Assembly: GCA_041565695.1 (NCBI GenBank)
Contig: JBFGUI010000079.1
Coordinates: 1-15,483, forward strand
DNA: 15,483 nucleotides
Direction of reading: 5' to 3'
Source of the DNA: Pelagibius sp041565695
Lineage (GTDB): Bacteria > Pseudomonadota > Alphaproteobacteria > Kiloniellales > Kiloniellaceae
Below the pieces are notes generated by a model, which was not told the origin of the DNA, did no database searches, and saw only the letters and a program-made list of their open reading frames with translations. Position 1 is the stretch's first letter. Every line of letters begins with the position of its first letter. The position numbers were made by a program, and so were the translations under genes. Below, piece by piece: positions 1 to 10,459 of the stretch.

Positions 1-1123
1 CTACCTGCCCTCGCTGCCGGCGATCGGCGCCGCCTTCGGGGTGAGCAACGCGGAGGTGCAGCTGACCCTCTCGGTGTTCCTCGCCGGCTTTGCCGTCAGC
101 CAGCTGGTCTACGGACCGCTGTCGGACCGCTTCGGGCGCCGTCCGGTGATCCTCGGCGGACTGGCCCTCTACCTGCTGGCCACCATCGTCTGCGCCTTCG
201 CCGGCAGCATCGAGGTGCTGATCCTGGCGCGCTTCCTCCAGGCCCTGGGCGCCTGCGTCGGCCCGGTGCTGGGCCGCGCGGTGGTGCGCGACATCTACGG
301 GCGCGAGCGCGCCGCGCGCATGCTGTCCTACATGGGCATGGCCATGGCCCTCGCCCCGGCCTTCGGGCCGATCCTCGGCGGCTTCCTGGAGGTCTGGTTC
401 GGCTGGCGCGCCAACTTCGCGGCGCTGGCGGCCTTCGCCGTGGCCACCCTGGCCGGCGCCCTGGTGACCCTGCCGGAGACCAACCGGTGGAAAAGCCCCG
501 ACGCCACGCGGCCGGGGCACCTGCTCGCCACCTACCTCGGCCTGCTGCGCCACCGCAGCTACATCGGCTACGTGCTGGTCACCGCCTGCACCTATGCCGG
601 CATCTTTTCCTTCATCTCCGGCTCCGCCTTCGTGCTGATCGGCCTGCTCGGCCTCAGCCCCGACATCTACGGCTTCTGCTTTGCCGCCATCGTCGTCGGC
701 TACATGGCCGGCACCTTCCTGTCGGGCCGTCTGACCCTGGCACTCGGCCTGGAGCGCATGGTCCAGCTCGGCACCGCCGTGCAGGTCGCCGGCGGCGCCG
801 CCGGGCTCGGGCTGCTGCTGCTGGACGGCGTCACGCTGGCCGGGATCGTGCTGCCGGTGGTGGTCTTCATGCTCGGCACCGGCCTTGCCATGCCCAACGC
901 CCAGGCCGGCGCCATCGGGCCCTTCCCGCGCGCGGCCGGCTCGGCCTCGGCCCTGCTCGGATTCTTCCAGATGGGTCTGGCCGCGCTGATCGGCATCGCC
1001 GTCGGCCACGGCAGCGGCGAATCGGCCTTCGCCATGATGGCGGCCATCGCCCTGGTCGCCCTCGGCGGCGCGCTCTCCTACTGGCTCGTCGTGCACCCGG
1101 CGCCGCGGCAGCCCGCCGACTGA
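1..1123 (+). CDS. Bcr/CflA-family drug-efflux MFS transporter (5' truncated)
   Basis: Inner-membrane major facilitator superfamily transporter of the Bcr/CflA drug:proton antiporter type. The open frame already runs at base 2 and encodes YLPSLPAIGAAFGV, which matches the usual first periplasmic stretch of this family, so the N-terminus (roughly 20 residues, including most of TM1) lies left of the window. The GTG at 41 is therefore not the true start. Visible residues 38-49 carry the MFS motif A (GPLSDRFGRRPV) in the loop between TM2 and TM3, and the rest is a succession of hydrophobic segments typical of a 12-TM protein. 373 residues are visible, ending at a TGA. The gene converges on the penicillin-binding protein gene with 15 bp between the stops and no obvious terminator. 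Family assignment is firm; the substrate cannot be read from sequence. Confidence 0.9.
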   Translation, partial: YLPSLPAIGAAFGVSNAEVQLTLSVFLAGFAVSQLVYGPLSDRFGRRPVILGGLALYLLATIVCAFAGSIEVLILARFLQALGACVGPVLGRAVVRDIYGRERAARMLSYMGMAMALAPAFGPILGGFLEVWFGWRANFAALAAFAVATLAGALVTLPETNRWKSPDATRPGHLLATYLGLLRHRSYIGYVLVTACTYAGIFSFISGSAFVLIGLLGLSPDIYGFCFAAIVVGYMAGTFLSGRLTLALGLERMVQLGTAVQVAGGAAGLGLLLLDGVTLAGIVLPVVVFMLGTGLAMPNAQAGAIGPFPRAAGSASALLGFFQMGLAALIGIAVGHGSGESAFAMMAAIALVALGGALSYWLVVHPAPRQPAD

Positions 1124-1138
1124 CGCCCCGACTGCGCT

Positions 1139-3217
1139 TCAGTCCCGCTGGCTTTCGCGCTGCCAGAAGGGCTCTTGGCTCGACCGGCCCGCCGCCGGGC
1201 GGTTCTGGGTCGCCGGGCGCTGCGCCGCGGCCGGCTGCTCGGCGGTCAGGCCCTTGAGGATGCGGCCGATGAAGCCGCCGATGCTGTCGTCCTGGGCGGT
1301 CTGGGCGATGACGGCGCCGCCGCCGGGCAGCGGGCGCTGCGGCAGCCCGTCGAGCCCGCGCTTCATGACCCGGCCCCACAGGCGCGCCGGCAGTGCGCCG
1401 CCGGTCACCCTGTCCATCGGCGTGGAATCGTCGTTGCCGAACCACACGCCGGTGACCAGTTCCGCGGTGTATCCGACGAACCAGGCGTCGCGGAAGTCCT
1501 GGCTGGTGCCGGTCTTGCCGGCCGCCGCGCGGCCCGGCTGCGCCGCCTTGCCGGTGCCCCAGATCACGGTGGCGGACATCATGCTGGACATCTGCGCCAG
1601 GTGCTTGGCCGCGACCACGGTATCGCCCGGCCGGGAATCGCGCTGAAACAGCAGCCGGCCCTCCACGTCGCGGATCTCGGTGATGCCGTAGGGCGTGACG
1701 TGGCGCCCCTGGTTGGCGAATACGGCGTAGGCGCCGGTCAGCTCCAGCAGGGTGACCTCCGAGGCGCCCAGCGCGATGCCGCCGGTCGGCCGGAGCTCGC
1801 TGGTGATGCCGAGGCGCTGGGCCGTGGCCACCACCGTCCTGGGGCCGACCTGCTGGGTTACGCGCACCGCCACCGAGTTCATCGAGCGGGCAAAGGATTC
1901 GCGCAGGGTGACCTCGCCGTAGTAGCGGTCGCCGTAGTTGCCGGGCGTCCAGTCGCCGACCCGGACCGGGGCATCCTTCACGGTGCTGTCCGGCGTCAGG
2001 CCCGCCTCCAGCCCGGCCAGATAGACGAAGGCCTTGAAGGCCGAGCCCGGCTGGCGCAGCGCCTGGGTGACGCGGTTGAACTGGCTTTCCGCGTAGTCGC
2101 GCCCGCCGACCATGGCGCGCACCGCGCCGTCCGGCGCCAGGCTGACCAGCGCCGCCTGGCCGGCCTGGCGGGCGCTGCCCTCGGCCTCGAGGGTCGCGTC
2201 GAGCTCCTCGTTGGCGATGCGCTGCAGGGAAGGATCGAGGGTGGTGACCACGCGGATGTCGGTTTCGATGCCGCCCAGGTAGTCGCGCACCTGCGCCAGG
2301 ATCCAGTCGGCGAAGTAAGGCGCGATGTCGTCGCGGGCGACCCGTGTCGGCGACTTCTGCTGCTGCGCGGCAAGGGCCTCGGCCTCGGTGATGAAGCCGG
2401 CCTCGATCATGGTCTGCAGCACCAGCGCGGCGCGCTGGTCGGCGCCGGCGGGATCGCGCGTCGGGTTGAGGCGCGAGGGCGCCTTCAGGAGCCCCGCCAG
2501 CAGCGCCGCCTCGTAGAGCGTCACGCGGGTTGCCGGCTTGCCGAAGTAGTGGCGCGCGGCGGCGTCGACGCCGTAGGTCCCGGCGCCGAGGTAGACCCGG
2601 TTCAGGTAGATGGTGAGGATCTGGTCCTTGGTGAAGCGGTGCTCCAGCCAATAGGCCAGCATGACTTCCTGGATCTTGCGCTTGAAGGTGCGGTCGGAAG
2701 TCAGGAACAGATTCTTGGCGAGCTGCTGCGTCAGGGTCGAGCCGCCCTGGGAGATGCGGCCCTCGCGCAGGTTCACGTAGACCGCGCGCAGCAGCCCGCG
2801 AAAGTCGATGCCGCCGTGGTCGTAGAAGCGCCGGTCCTCCACCGCGATGACCGCGCGCGGCAGGTGCGGCGGCAGTTCCTGCAGGCTGCGCGTCGCCCCG
2901 AAACGGTCGCCGAAGGAGGCGAGCCGTGTGCCGTCGGCGGCCACCAGGGTGACGTTGGGCCGCCGCGTCATCTTTTCGATCTCGCCGATGTCCGGCAGGT
3001 CGTAGGCGTACCAGGCCAGCACCCCGGTCACGACAACGGCGCACCAGATCGCCGCCACCAGCGACCAGGTTACCACGCGGCGCAGCAGGCCCGCCGCGCG
3101 CACGGCCTGACGGCCCCGCGCGCCCTTGCCGGTCCGCCGGGCGGTGGTGCTGCGGCCCTTCGTGCCGTTCGCTTTCTTTTTAGGGCGCTTGCTGGCGGAG
3201 CGATGCTTCTCGGCCAT
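1139..3217 (-). CDS. Class A penicillin-binding protein (PBP1A family), bifunctional transglycosylase/transpeptidase
   Basis: Peptidoglycan synthase anchored in the inner membrane with its catalytic domains in the periplasm; it polymerises lipid II and crosslinks stem peptides. The 692-residue protein starts with a very Lys/Arg-rich cytoplasmic tail (about 1-46), then one TM helix (about 48-70). The GT51 glycosyltransferase domain has the catalytic Glu at 127 in EDRRFYDHGG and the QGGSTLTQQL motif at 157-166. The transpeptidase domain has SAFK (Ser392 nucleophile, Lys395), SMN (445-447) and KTGTS (568-572), so both activities look intact. The length fits the shorter alphaproteobacterial class A PBPs and lacks the large inserts of enterobacterial PBP1a. 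Start chosen at ATG 3217, with AGGA only 2 nt upstream, which is closer than usual. It lies 116 bp after gyrB on the same strand, so it may be read from its own promoter or by read-through. Exact paralogue (mrcA versus a pbpG-like type) is not decided. Confidence 0.93.
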   Translation of the reverse strand: MAEKHRSASKRPKKKANGTKGRSTTARRTGKGARGRQAVRAAGLLRRVVTWSLVAAIWCAVVVTGVLAWYAYDLPDIGEIEKMTRRPNVTLVAADGTRLASFGDRFGATRSLQELPPHLPRAVIAVEDRRFYDHGGIDFRGLLRAVYVNLREGRISQGGSTLTQQLAKNLFLTSDRTFKRKIQEVMLAYWLEHRFTKDQILTIYLNRVYLGAGTYGVDAAARHYFGKPATRVTLYEAALLAGLLKAPSRLNPTRDPAGADQRAALVLQTMIEAGFITEAEALAAQQQKSPTRVARDDIAPYFADWILAQVRDYLGGIETDIRVVTTLDPSLQRIANEELDATLEAEGSARQAGQAALVSLAPDGAVRAMVGGRDYAESQFNRVTQALRQPGSAFKAFVYLAGLEAGLTPDSTVKDAPVRVGDWTPGNYGDRYYGEVTLRESFARSMNSVAVRVTQQVGPRTVVATAQRLGITSELRPTGGIALGASEVTLLELTGAYAVFANQGRHVTPYGITEIRDVEGRLLFQRDSRPGDTVVAAKHLAQMSSMMSATVIWGTGKAAQPGRAAAGKTGTSQDFRDAWFVGYTAELVTGVWFGNDDSTPMDRVTGGALPARLWGRVMKRGLDGLPQRPLPGGGAVIAQTAQDDSIGGFIGRILKGLTAEQPAAAQRPATQNRPAAGRSSQEPFWQRESQRD

Positions 3218-3333
3218 GGTCCTATTGTTAGACAGATTCGAGAGTCGGCACCAGGAATCCGCTATCCCGGCATCGTGGCATTCTTAAGGCAGCGCTCAGG
3301 CGATCACCATCCAAGGGCGCGCTGCGCCGCGCC
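3218..3333 (-). other. gyrB-PBP intergenic spacer with a GC-rich hairpin
   Basis: Spacer of 116 bp. A 6-bp inverted repeat (GGCGCG 3316-3321, CGCGCC 3328-3333) directly follows the gyrB stop codon, but no T-run follows on the minus strand, so it is at best a weak or Rho-aided terminator. I found no convincing -35/-10 pair for the downstream penicillin-binding protein gene. Confidence 0.35.
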
Positions 3334-5787
<2,454 letters not shown>

Positions 5788-5827
5788 AAGAAACCTGATG
5801 TCGCTTCTTCAAGTGTCGCTTGTCGGG

Positions 5828-5864
5828 GACCCGCGCGCCGGAGAGCGTCAGCTCTCCGCGGGTC
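5828..5864 (-). repeat. Strong stem-loop spanning the recF stop codon
   Basis: Inverted repeat with an outer stem (GACCCGC 5828-5834 with GCGGGTC 5858-5864) and an inner stem (GGAGAGC 5840-5846 with GCTCTCC 5851-5857), separated by a five-base bulge on one side. The four-base loop 5847-5850 contains the recF stop codon. No T-run follows on the minus strand, so it does not look like an intrinsic terminator. It sits between recF and gyrB and could act in mRNA processing or in setting the relative expression of the two genes. Confidence 0.55.
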
Positions 5865-7065
5865 GGATCGTGCCGTCGTTAACCGCAAAGAACTGGGCCC
5901 GCTCCACCAGCCCGGCGAAATCGGCCGCATCGGTGCCGGTCAGCCAGGCCTGCACGCCGAGGCCGAGGATCTCCTCGTAGAGCGCGGCCCGCCGGGCGCT
6001 GTCGAGATGCGCGGCCACTTCGTCCAGCAGCAGCAGCGGGGCGGCCCCGCGCTCCAGCGTCAGCAGGCGGGCGTGGGCCATGAGGATGGCGATGAGCAGC
6101 GCCTTCTGCTCGCCGGTGGAGCAGAGCTCCGCGGCCACGCCCTTGGCCTGGTGGACCGCCGTCAGGTCGCTGCGGTGGGGGCCGAGGCCGGCGCCGCCGG
6201 CCTCGGCGTCCTGGCGCCGGCTGGCGGCGAGGCCCTCGCGCAGGCGGTCCTCGGCGGCCAGCGCCGGGCCGTCGCGCAGCCAGTCCTCGACCGCACCGTC
6301 GAGCCCCAGCACCACCTTGGGAAAGGGGCCCTCCGCGCCGTCACAGGCCTGCTGCAGACGTTCGACCATGTCGAGCCGGGCGGCGGCGATGGCGACGCCG
6401 CGCGTGGCCATGGATTCTTCCAGCGAGACCAGCCAGGCGGCGTCGCCGCGGCCACTCTTCAGCAGGCGGGCTCGCTCGCGCAGTGCATGCTCATAGGCGT
6501 TGCAGCGCGCCGAATGCTCCGGATCGAAGCCGTAGACGAGGCGGTCCAGGAAGCGCCGCCGGCCGCCGGCGCCCTCGCGGAACAGGCCGTCCATCTGCGG
6601 CGTGAGCCAGACCACAGCGAGCACCTCGGCCAGCGCCTGCTGGCCGCGCGCCGCCGTGCCGTCGACCCGCACCAGCCGGCGCTCGCGCGCGGCGGCGCCG
6701 TCCTGTGCCGGATCGCGGCCGCTGCCCAGGTCACGCGGGCCCTGCGGCGTCATCACGGTGGCCGCCACCGCCCAGGGGGCGGTCTCTGCCGCCGGCGCCC
6801 CGGGCAGGCGCCGGTCGATCTCGCTGAGCCGCGCGCGCCTGAGGCCGCGCCCCGGCGTCAGGAAGGAGATCGCCTCCAGAAGATTGGTCTTGCCGGCCCC
6901 GTTGGGTCCGGTCAGCACCACCGGCGCCGCGGCGAGGCGCAGCTCGGCCTGCGCGTAGCTGCGGAACCGCGTCACCAGCAGACGGCTCAGCCAGGCTCCG
7001 GTTTGCGGTCTGCTTTGCGACAAGGCGCCGGGCCCCGTGTCGCCGAGGGCGGCGGAGGTCAGCAA
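5848..7065 (-). CDS. recF: DNA replication and repair protein RecF
   Basis: SMC/ABC-type ATPase that acts with RecO and RecR to load RecA at single-strand gaps. The conserved core starts with LSRLLVTRFRSYAQAEL (about 26-42). Walker A is GPNGAGKTN at 53-61, the ABC signature is the STGEQKALL stretch, and Walker B is LLLLDEVAAHLD near the C-terminus. With the start at 7065 the protein is 405 residues, slightly longer than usual because of a Gly/Ala/Ser-rich N-terminal extension. No in-frame ATG or GTG precedes the core: the candidate starts are TTG 7065 and TTG 7023, and neither has a strong Shine-Dalgarno sequence (a GGGG lies about 9 bases before 7023). The gene is in the same reading frame as dnaN, 51 bp downstream of it, and its stop codon lies in a hairpin loop before gyrB. 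Function is sure; the start is uncertain. Confidence 0.93.
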   Translation of the reverse strand: MLTSAALGDTGPGALSQSRPQTGAWLSRLLVTRFRSYAQAELRLAAAPVVLTGPNGAGKTNLLEAISFLTPGRGLRRARLSEIDRRLPGAPAAETAPWAVAATVMTPQGPRDLGSGRDPAQDGAAARERRLVRVDGTAARGQQALAEVLAVVWLTPQMDGLFREGAGGRRRFLDRLVYGFDPEHSARCNAYEHALRERARLLKSGRGDAAWLVSLEESMATRGVAIAAARLDMVERLQQACDGAEGPFPKVVLGLDGAVEDWLRDGPALAAEDRLREGLAASRRQDAEAGGAGLGPHRSDLTAVHQAKGVAAELCSTGEQKALLIAILMAHARLLTLERGAAPLLLLDEVAAHLDSARRAALYEEILGLGVQAWLTGTDAADFAGLVERAQFFAVNDGTIRPAES

Positions 7066-7116
7066 GAGGAACGACGGTCGTTGTTGCGCCGGATCTGCAT
7101 CACGCCCCTTTCGGCC

Positions 7117-8235
7117 TTAGACCCGCATCGGCATCAGCACGTAGAGCGCGCTGCTGTCGGCGACCTCGCGCACGATGGTCGGCGAGGCGGGGTCGGCCAT
7201 GGTGAACTGCGCCGCCTCGCCCTCGATCTGCTGGGCGATGTCCAGCAGGTAGCGCGAATTGAAGCCGATCTCGATGCCGGCGCCGTTGTAGTCGATCTCC
7301 AGTTCCTCGACGGCGGTGCCGTTCTCCGGGCTGTTGGCCGAAAGCGTCAGCGCGCCGTCGTGGACCGCCAGCTTCACCGCCCGGCTCTTTTCCGAGGAAA
7401 TGGTCGACACGCGGTCAACGGCCTCGGCGAAGGACTTGCAGTCCACTTCCAGCACCTTGTCGTTACCGGCGGGGATGACCCGCTCGTAGTCCGGGAAGGT
7501 GCCGTCGATCAGCTTGGAAGTCAGTACGGTGGAGCCGAAGGCGAAACGGATCTTGGTGTCGGAAAGCGCGATCTCCACCGGGTCGTCGACGCCCTCGACG
7601 AGGCGGCGCAGTTCGCCGACGGTCTTGCGCGGCACGATTACCCCCGGCATGTCCTTGGCCGCGTCGGGCAGCGGCATCTCGACCCGCGCCAGGCGGTGGC
7701 CGTCGGTCGCCACGGCACGCAGCACCGCCATGCTGTCGCTCTGCGCGGCGTGCAGGAAGATTCCGTTCAAATAATACCGCGTCTCCTCGGTGGAGATCGC
7801 GAAGCGCGTGCGATCGATGAGCGTCTTCAACTCGCCGGCCTGCAGGGTGAAGCGCTGCGGCAGGTCGTCGCCGGAGGTCGCCGGGAAGTCCTCGCGCGGC
7901 AGGGTCGCCAGGGTAAAGACGGAGCGCCCCGCCTGCAGCTTCAGGCGCTGATCCTCGCCGCCGGCCTCGATCTCGACCTGAGCGCCCTCGGGCAGCTTGC
8001 GGACGATATCGTAGAGCGTATGGGCCGGTGCCGTGGTGGCGCCGGACTGGCTGACGTCGGCGGCGATCTTGTCGATCACCGTCAGATCCATGTCCGTGGC
8101 GGTCAGCGACAGCGCGGCGCCGTCGGCCTCGATCAGGACGTTGGAGAGGATGGGGATGGTGTTGCGGCGCTCGACGACGCTCTGCACGTGCGTGAGCGAC
8201 TTGAGGAGCGCAGCGCGTTCAATGGTCAACTTCAT
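7117..8235 (-). CDS. dnaN: DNA polymerase III beta sliding clamp
   Basis: Ring-shaped homodimeric processivity clamp that tethers Pol III and other clamp-binding proteins to DNA. The 372-residue length is the family norm for three clamp-fold domains. Typical stretches are MKLTIERAALLKSLTHVQSV at the N-terminus, NTIPILSNVLIEA (about 25-37), the FPDYERVIP hinge motif, the NSRYLLDIAQ segment and the C-terminal LYVLMPMRV, which forms part of the protein-binding pocket. Start at ATG 8235; I see only a weak Shine-Dalgarno match. It is first in a likely dnaN-recF-gyrB transcription unit. A separate promoter about 240 bp upstream means it need not depend on dnaA transcription. Confidence 0.98.
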   Translation of the reverse strand: MKLTIERAALLKSLTHVQSVVERRNTIPILSNVLIEADGAALSLTATDMDLTVIDKIAADVSQSGATTAPAHTLYDIVRKLPEGAQVEIEAGGEDQRLKLQAGRSVFTLATLPREDFPATSGDDLPQRFTLQAGELKTLIDRTRFAISTEETRYYLNGIFLHAAQSDSMAVLRAVATDGHRLARVEMPLPDAAKDMPGVIVPRKTVGELRRLVEGVDDPVEIALSDTKIRFAFGSTVLTSKLIDGTFPDYERVIPAGNDKVLEVDCKSFAEAVDRVSTISSEKSRAVKLAVHDGALTLSANSPENGTAVEELEIDYNGAGIEIGFNSRYLLDIAQQIEGEAAQFTMADPASPTIVREVADSSALYVLMPMRV

Positions 8236-8292
8236 GATGGGACGCTTGGCCTTCGGGCGTTGATGTTGGTCGTTCTCTTGGGTGCCTCGGGG

Positions 8293-8309
8293 GGGGCCGC
8301 AGCGGCCCC
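8293..8309 (-). repeat. Perfect GC inverted repeat in the dnaN leader
   Basis: GGGGCCGC (8293-8300) and GCGGCCCC (8302-8309) are exact reverse complements around a single base, giving a very stable short hairpin about 60 nt upstream of the dnaN start. There is no T-run after it on either strand. Confidence 0.5.
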
Positions 8310-8348
8310 TTCCAGTACGCAGGTCCTTTTGTCTACGCGAGTGATGTG

Positions 8349-8367
8349 GGGTCCCTGATCGGGACCC
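8349..8367 (-). repeat. Perfect 7-bp inverted repeat in the dnaN leader
   Basis: GGGTCCC (8349-8355) and GGGACCC (8361-8367) pair around a five-base loop (TGATC on the plus strand). It is the second stable hairpin of the predicted dnaN leader and lies in non-coding DNA. Confidence 0.5.
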
Positions 8368-8476
8368 GCGCGGCCCCGGCCTTCACCGCGGCGCGCCAGC
8401 CGCCGGCGGCAATTTCAGGACCCATCGGCACCGCGCGCGCGGGGCCCCGAAATGCGGCCCCGCAGCGCGGTCGCGA

Positions 8477-8505
8477 AGTATAGCATGGAAGGGCGAAAAC
8501 GTAAG
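8477..8505 (-). promoter_or_regulatory. Predicted dnaN promoter (extended -10)
   Basis: On the minus strand, TATACT (8477-8482) matches the sigma70 -10 consensus at five of six positions and is preceded by TGC, giving an extended -10 element. A weak -35 (CTTACG, 8500-8505) lies 17 bp upstream. Predicted transcription start is near 8470, which gives dnaN a leader of about 235 nt. Confidence 0.55.
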
Positions 8506-8584
8506 CTTTAAGCGCACTTGGGGCGCCTCAGCGACCCCCTGGCCCGGGGACCGCTGGTGCACCTGCTAAGCGATTCTTTTGGCT

Positions 8585-8627
8585 GGCTTTTCCCGTCCGC
8601 CCGGCGGGCCGGAAGGCGGGAAAAGCC
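8585..8627 (-). repeat. Long inverted repeat directly after dnaA
   Basis: GGCTTTTCCCG (8585-8595) and CGGGAAAAGCC (8617-8627) form an exact 11-bp stem starting 17 bases after the dnaA stop. The interval itself holds a further GC-rich inverted repeat (GCCC/GGGC, 8599-8609). The minus-strand sequence after the stem has no T-run, so if it ends the dnaA transcript it does so without the classical U-tract. It may instead act as an mRNA 3'-end stabiliser. Confidence 0.5.
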
Positions 8628-8643
8628 GCCTTTTCGGTCCCGT

Positions 8644-10131
8644 TCAGGCCTCCAGCATGCGCCGCAGCAGCTCGACGTCTTCGGCGAAGCTGGAATCGGT
8701 CGCCTTCAGCTCCTCGACCTTGCGCACGGCGTGCATCACCGTGGTGTGGTCCCGCCCCCCGAACTTGCGGCCGATTTCCGGCAGCGAGCGGGAGGTCAGC
8801 TGCTTGGAGAGGTACATGGCCACCTGGCGCGGCCGGGCCACGGCCCGGGCCCGACGGGCCGAATGCATGTCGGCGATGCGGACGTTGAAGTGCGCCGAAA
8901 CCCGCTTCTGGATCTCCTCGATCGTGACCCGGCGGTCGTTGGCCCGCAGCAGGTCGTGCAGCACCTCCTGGGTGCTCTCCAGGGTGATCGGCCGGCCGAC
9001 CAGGGTGGCGTGGGCCATGATGCGGTTCAGCGCCCCCTCCAGCTCGCGCACGTTGGAGGTGATCTTGTGGGCCAGGAACTCCAGAACCTTCACCGGGATA
9101 TCGGCGCTCGACTGTTCCGCCTTGGCCTGCAGGATACCGAGGCGCAGCTCGTAGGTGGTCGGGTGAATGTCGGCCACCAGCCCCCAGCCGAGACGCGAAC
9201 GCATGCGCTCCTCGACGCCCTCCAGGTCGCTCGGGCTCTTGTCCGCGGAGATGATCACCTGACGGTTCGAGTCGACCAGCGCGTTGAAGGTATGAAAGAA
9301 CTCCTCCTGCGTCGCCTCGCGGCCGCCGATGAACTGAACGTCGTCGATCATCAGCACGTCGACCGAGCGGAACTGTTCCTTGAAGGCCATGGTGTCCTTC
9401 GTTCGCAGCGCGCGCACGAACTGATACATGAACTTTTCGGCGGAGAGATAAATGATGCGCCGCTCCGGCGACTGCTTCTTGATGTGCAGTCCGATGGCGT
9501 GCATGAGATGCGTCTTGCCGAGGCCGACACCGCCGTAAAGGAACAGCGGATTGAACGGCGCCGTCGGCGCTTCGGCGACTCGGCGCGCGGCGGCATAGGC
9601 CAGTTCGTTCGGCTTGCCGACAACGAAATTATCGAAGGTAAAGCGCGGATCCAGCGGCGCGGAAATGTCTTCGCGCGGCGCGGTCGTTGCCGTCGCCGTA
9701 ACGCTGACGCCCTTGTTCTGCGGCATTTGCTTCACTTCTCCGGCTGCGCTTGCCACCCTGCCGTTGTGCAGCGCTTCCTGCGCAGCCGCGCTGCGTGCTT
9801 CGCCGCCGGGAAGTGACGCAGCGGAGAGCGACATTCCGGCGCCGGGTTTCGGAGTCGGGCGCGTCGGCGGCTGCACGACGATCTCGATACCGGCGATCTC
9901 CGGATCTTCTTCACGCCACAAGGTATGCAGGCGTTCTGCGTAGTTGCTCGCCACCCAGTCACGCATGAAACGCGTCGGTACCGCCAGTCGCAGCTTGCCG
10001 TTGCGCGAACCGGCAAGAGTCAGCGGCTTGAGCCAGGAACGATACGCCGCTTCACCAACCTCTGCACGCAACTGCCCGCGCACACGACTCCATTGCTCGA
10101 TGACCGTCGCCTCACCATCACTACCAACCAT
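8644..10131 (-). CDS. dnaA: Chromosomal replication initiator protein DnaA
   Basis: AAA+ ATPase that binds and opens the chromosomal origin. The 495 residues show the four-domain layout: domain I (about 10-85, with SRVRGQLRAEVGEAAYRSWL), a low-complexity Ala/Pro/Thr-rich linker (about 88-158), the AAA+ domain with Walker A GGVGLGKT (200-207) and Walker B LMIDD (260-264), and the C-terminal DNA-binding domain with the DnaA signature GGRDHTTVMHAVRKV (458-472). Start at ATG 10131. A GGGGGGA stretch lies about 10 bases upstream and could serve as ribosome binding site. The gene has a large upstream region (549 bp) with a good promoter far from the start codon, so the predicted mRNA leader is about 320 nt. 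rpsT is its upstream neighbour, as is common in alphaproteobacteria. Confidence 0.98.
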   Translation of the reverse strand: MVGSDGEATVIEQWSRVRGQLRAEVGEAAYRSWLKPLTLAGSRNGKLRLAVPTRFMRDWVASNYAERLHTLWREEDPEIAGIEIVVQPPTRPTPKPGAGMSLSAASLPGGEARSAAAQEALHNGRVASAAGEVKQMPQNKGVSVTATATTAPREDISAPLDPRFTFDNFVVGKPNELAYAAARRVAEAPTAPFNPLFLYGGVGLGKTHLMHAIGLHIKKQSPERRIIYLSAEKFMYQFVRALRTKDTMAFKEQFRSVDVLMIDDVQFIGGREATQEEFFHTFNALVDSNRQVIISADKSPSDLEGVEERMRSRLGWGLVADIHPTTYELRLGILQAKAEQSSADIPVKVLEFLAHKITSNVRELEGALNRIMAHATLVGRPITLESTQEVLHDLLRANDRRVTIEEIQKRVSAHFNVRIADMHSARRARAVARPRQVAMYLSKQLTSRSLPEIGRKFGGRDHTTVMHAVRKVEELKATDSSFAEDVELLRRMLEA

Positions 10132-10324
10132 CTCAGACTATCCCCCCAAGCGGCGTGTGCCTTGCGACCCAGACCAAACACCACGATTGCCCGAGGTAAA
10201 ACTCCGCGAAAGCACAAGCATCGTCCATGACGTGGCCAGCAACCTCTTTCTCGATTAGTTGTTACTGCGATCGGCTCGGGAAGGGCTCCAAGAGCCAGGC
10301 GGGTCGGAAAAAAACAACGGCGTC

Positions 10325-10340
10325 CTAGAGAAGCGTCTAG
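10325..10340 (-). repeat. CTAGA/TCTAG inverted repeat in the dnaA leader
   Basis: CTAGA (10325-10329) and TCTAG (10336-10340) pair around a six-base loop. It lies downstream of the predicted dnaA promoter and so inside the leader RNA. The stem is short, and its role, if any, is unknown. Confidence 0.3.
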
Positions 10341-10459
10341 CCCGTTCCGCGCCTGCGGCTTGTCCAATAATTCGTTTCAAGAATTACTTTGTCGGCGCGA
10401 AGTTTTATTTTGTTTCTTCCTTGAATTTCTTACTCAGAGCCCCCAAGCGCGATAGAGTT

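Larger units (their letters stand above)
8236..8643 (-). other. dnaA-dnaN intergenic region and dnaN 5' leader
   Basis: Gene-free stretch of 408 bp. It holds the hairpin just after dnaA (8585-8627), a predicted extended -10 promoter (8477-8505) and about 235 nt of GC-rich predicted leader before dnaN. The leader contains two perfect inverted repeats: GGGGCCGC/GCGGCCCC (8293-8309) and GGGTCCC/GGGACCC (8349-8367). No small ORF with a convincing ribosome binding site and no DnaA-box-like 9-mer within two mismatches was seen. Confidence 0.5.

Noticed and set aside
41..43. GTG at 41 as start of the MFS transporter
   Set aside because: The frame is open upstream and encodes a conserved family stretch (YLPSLPAIGAAFG), so the gene is truncated by the window edge.
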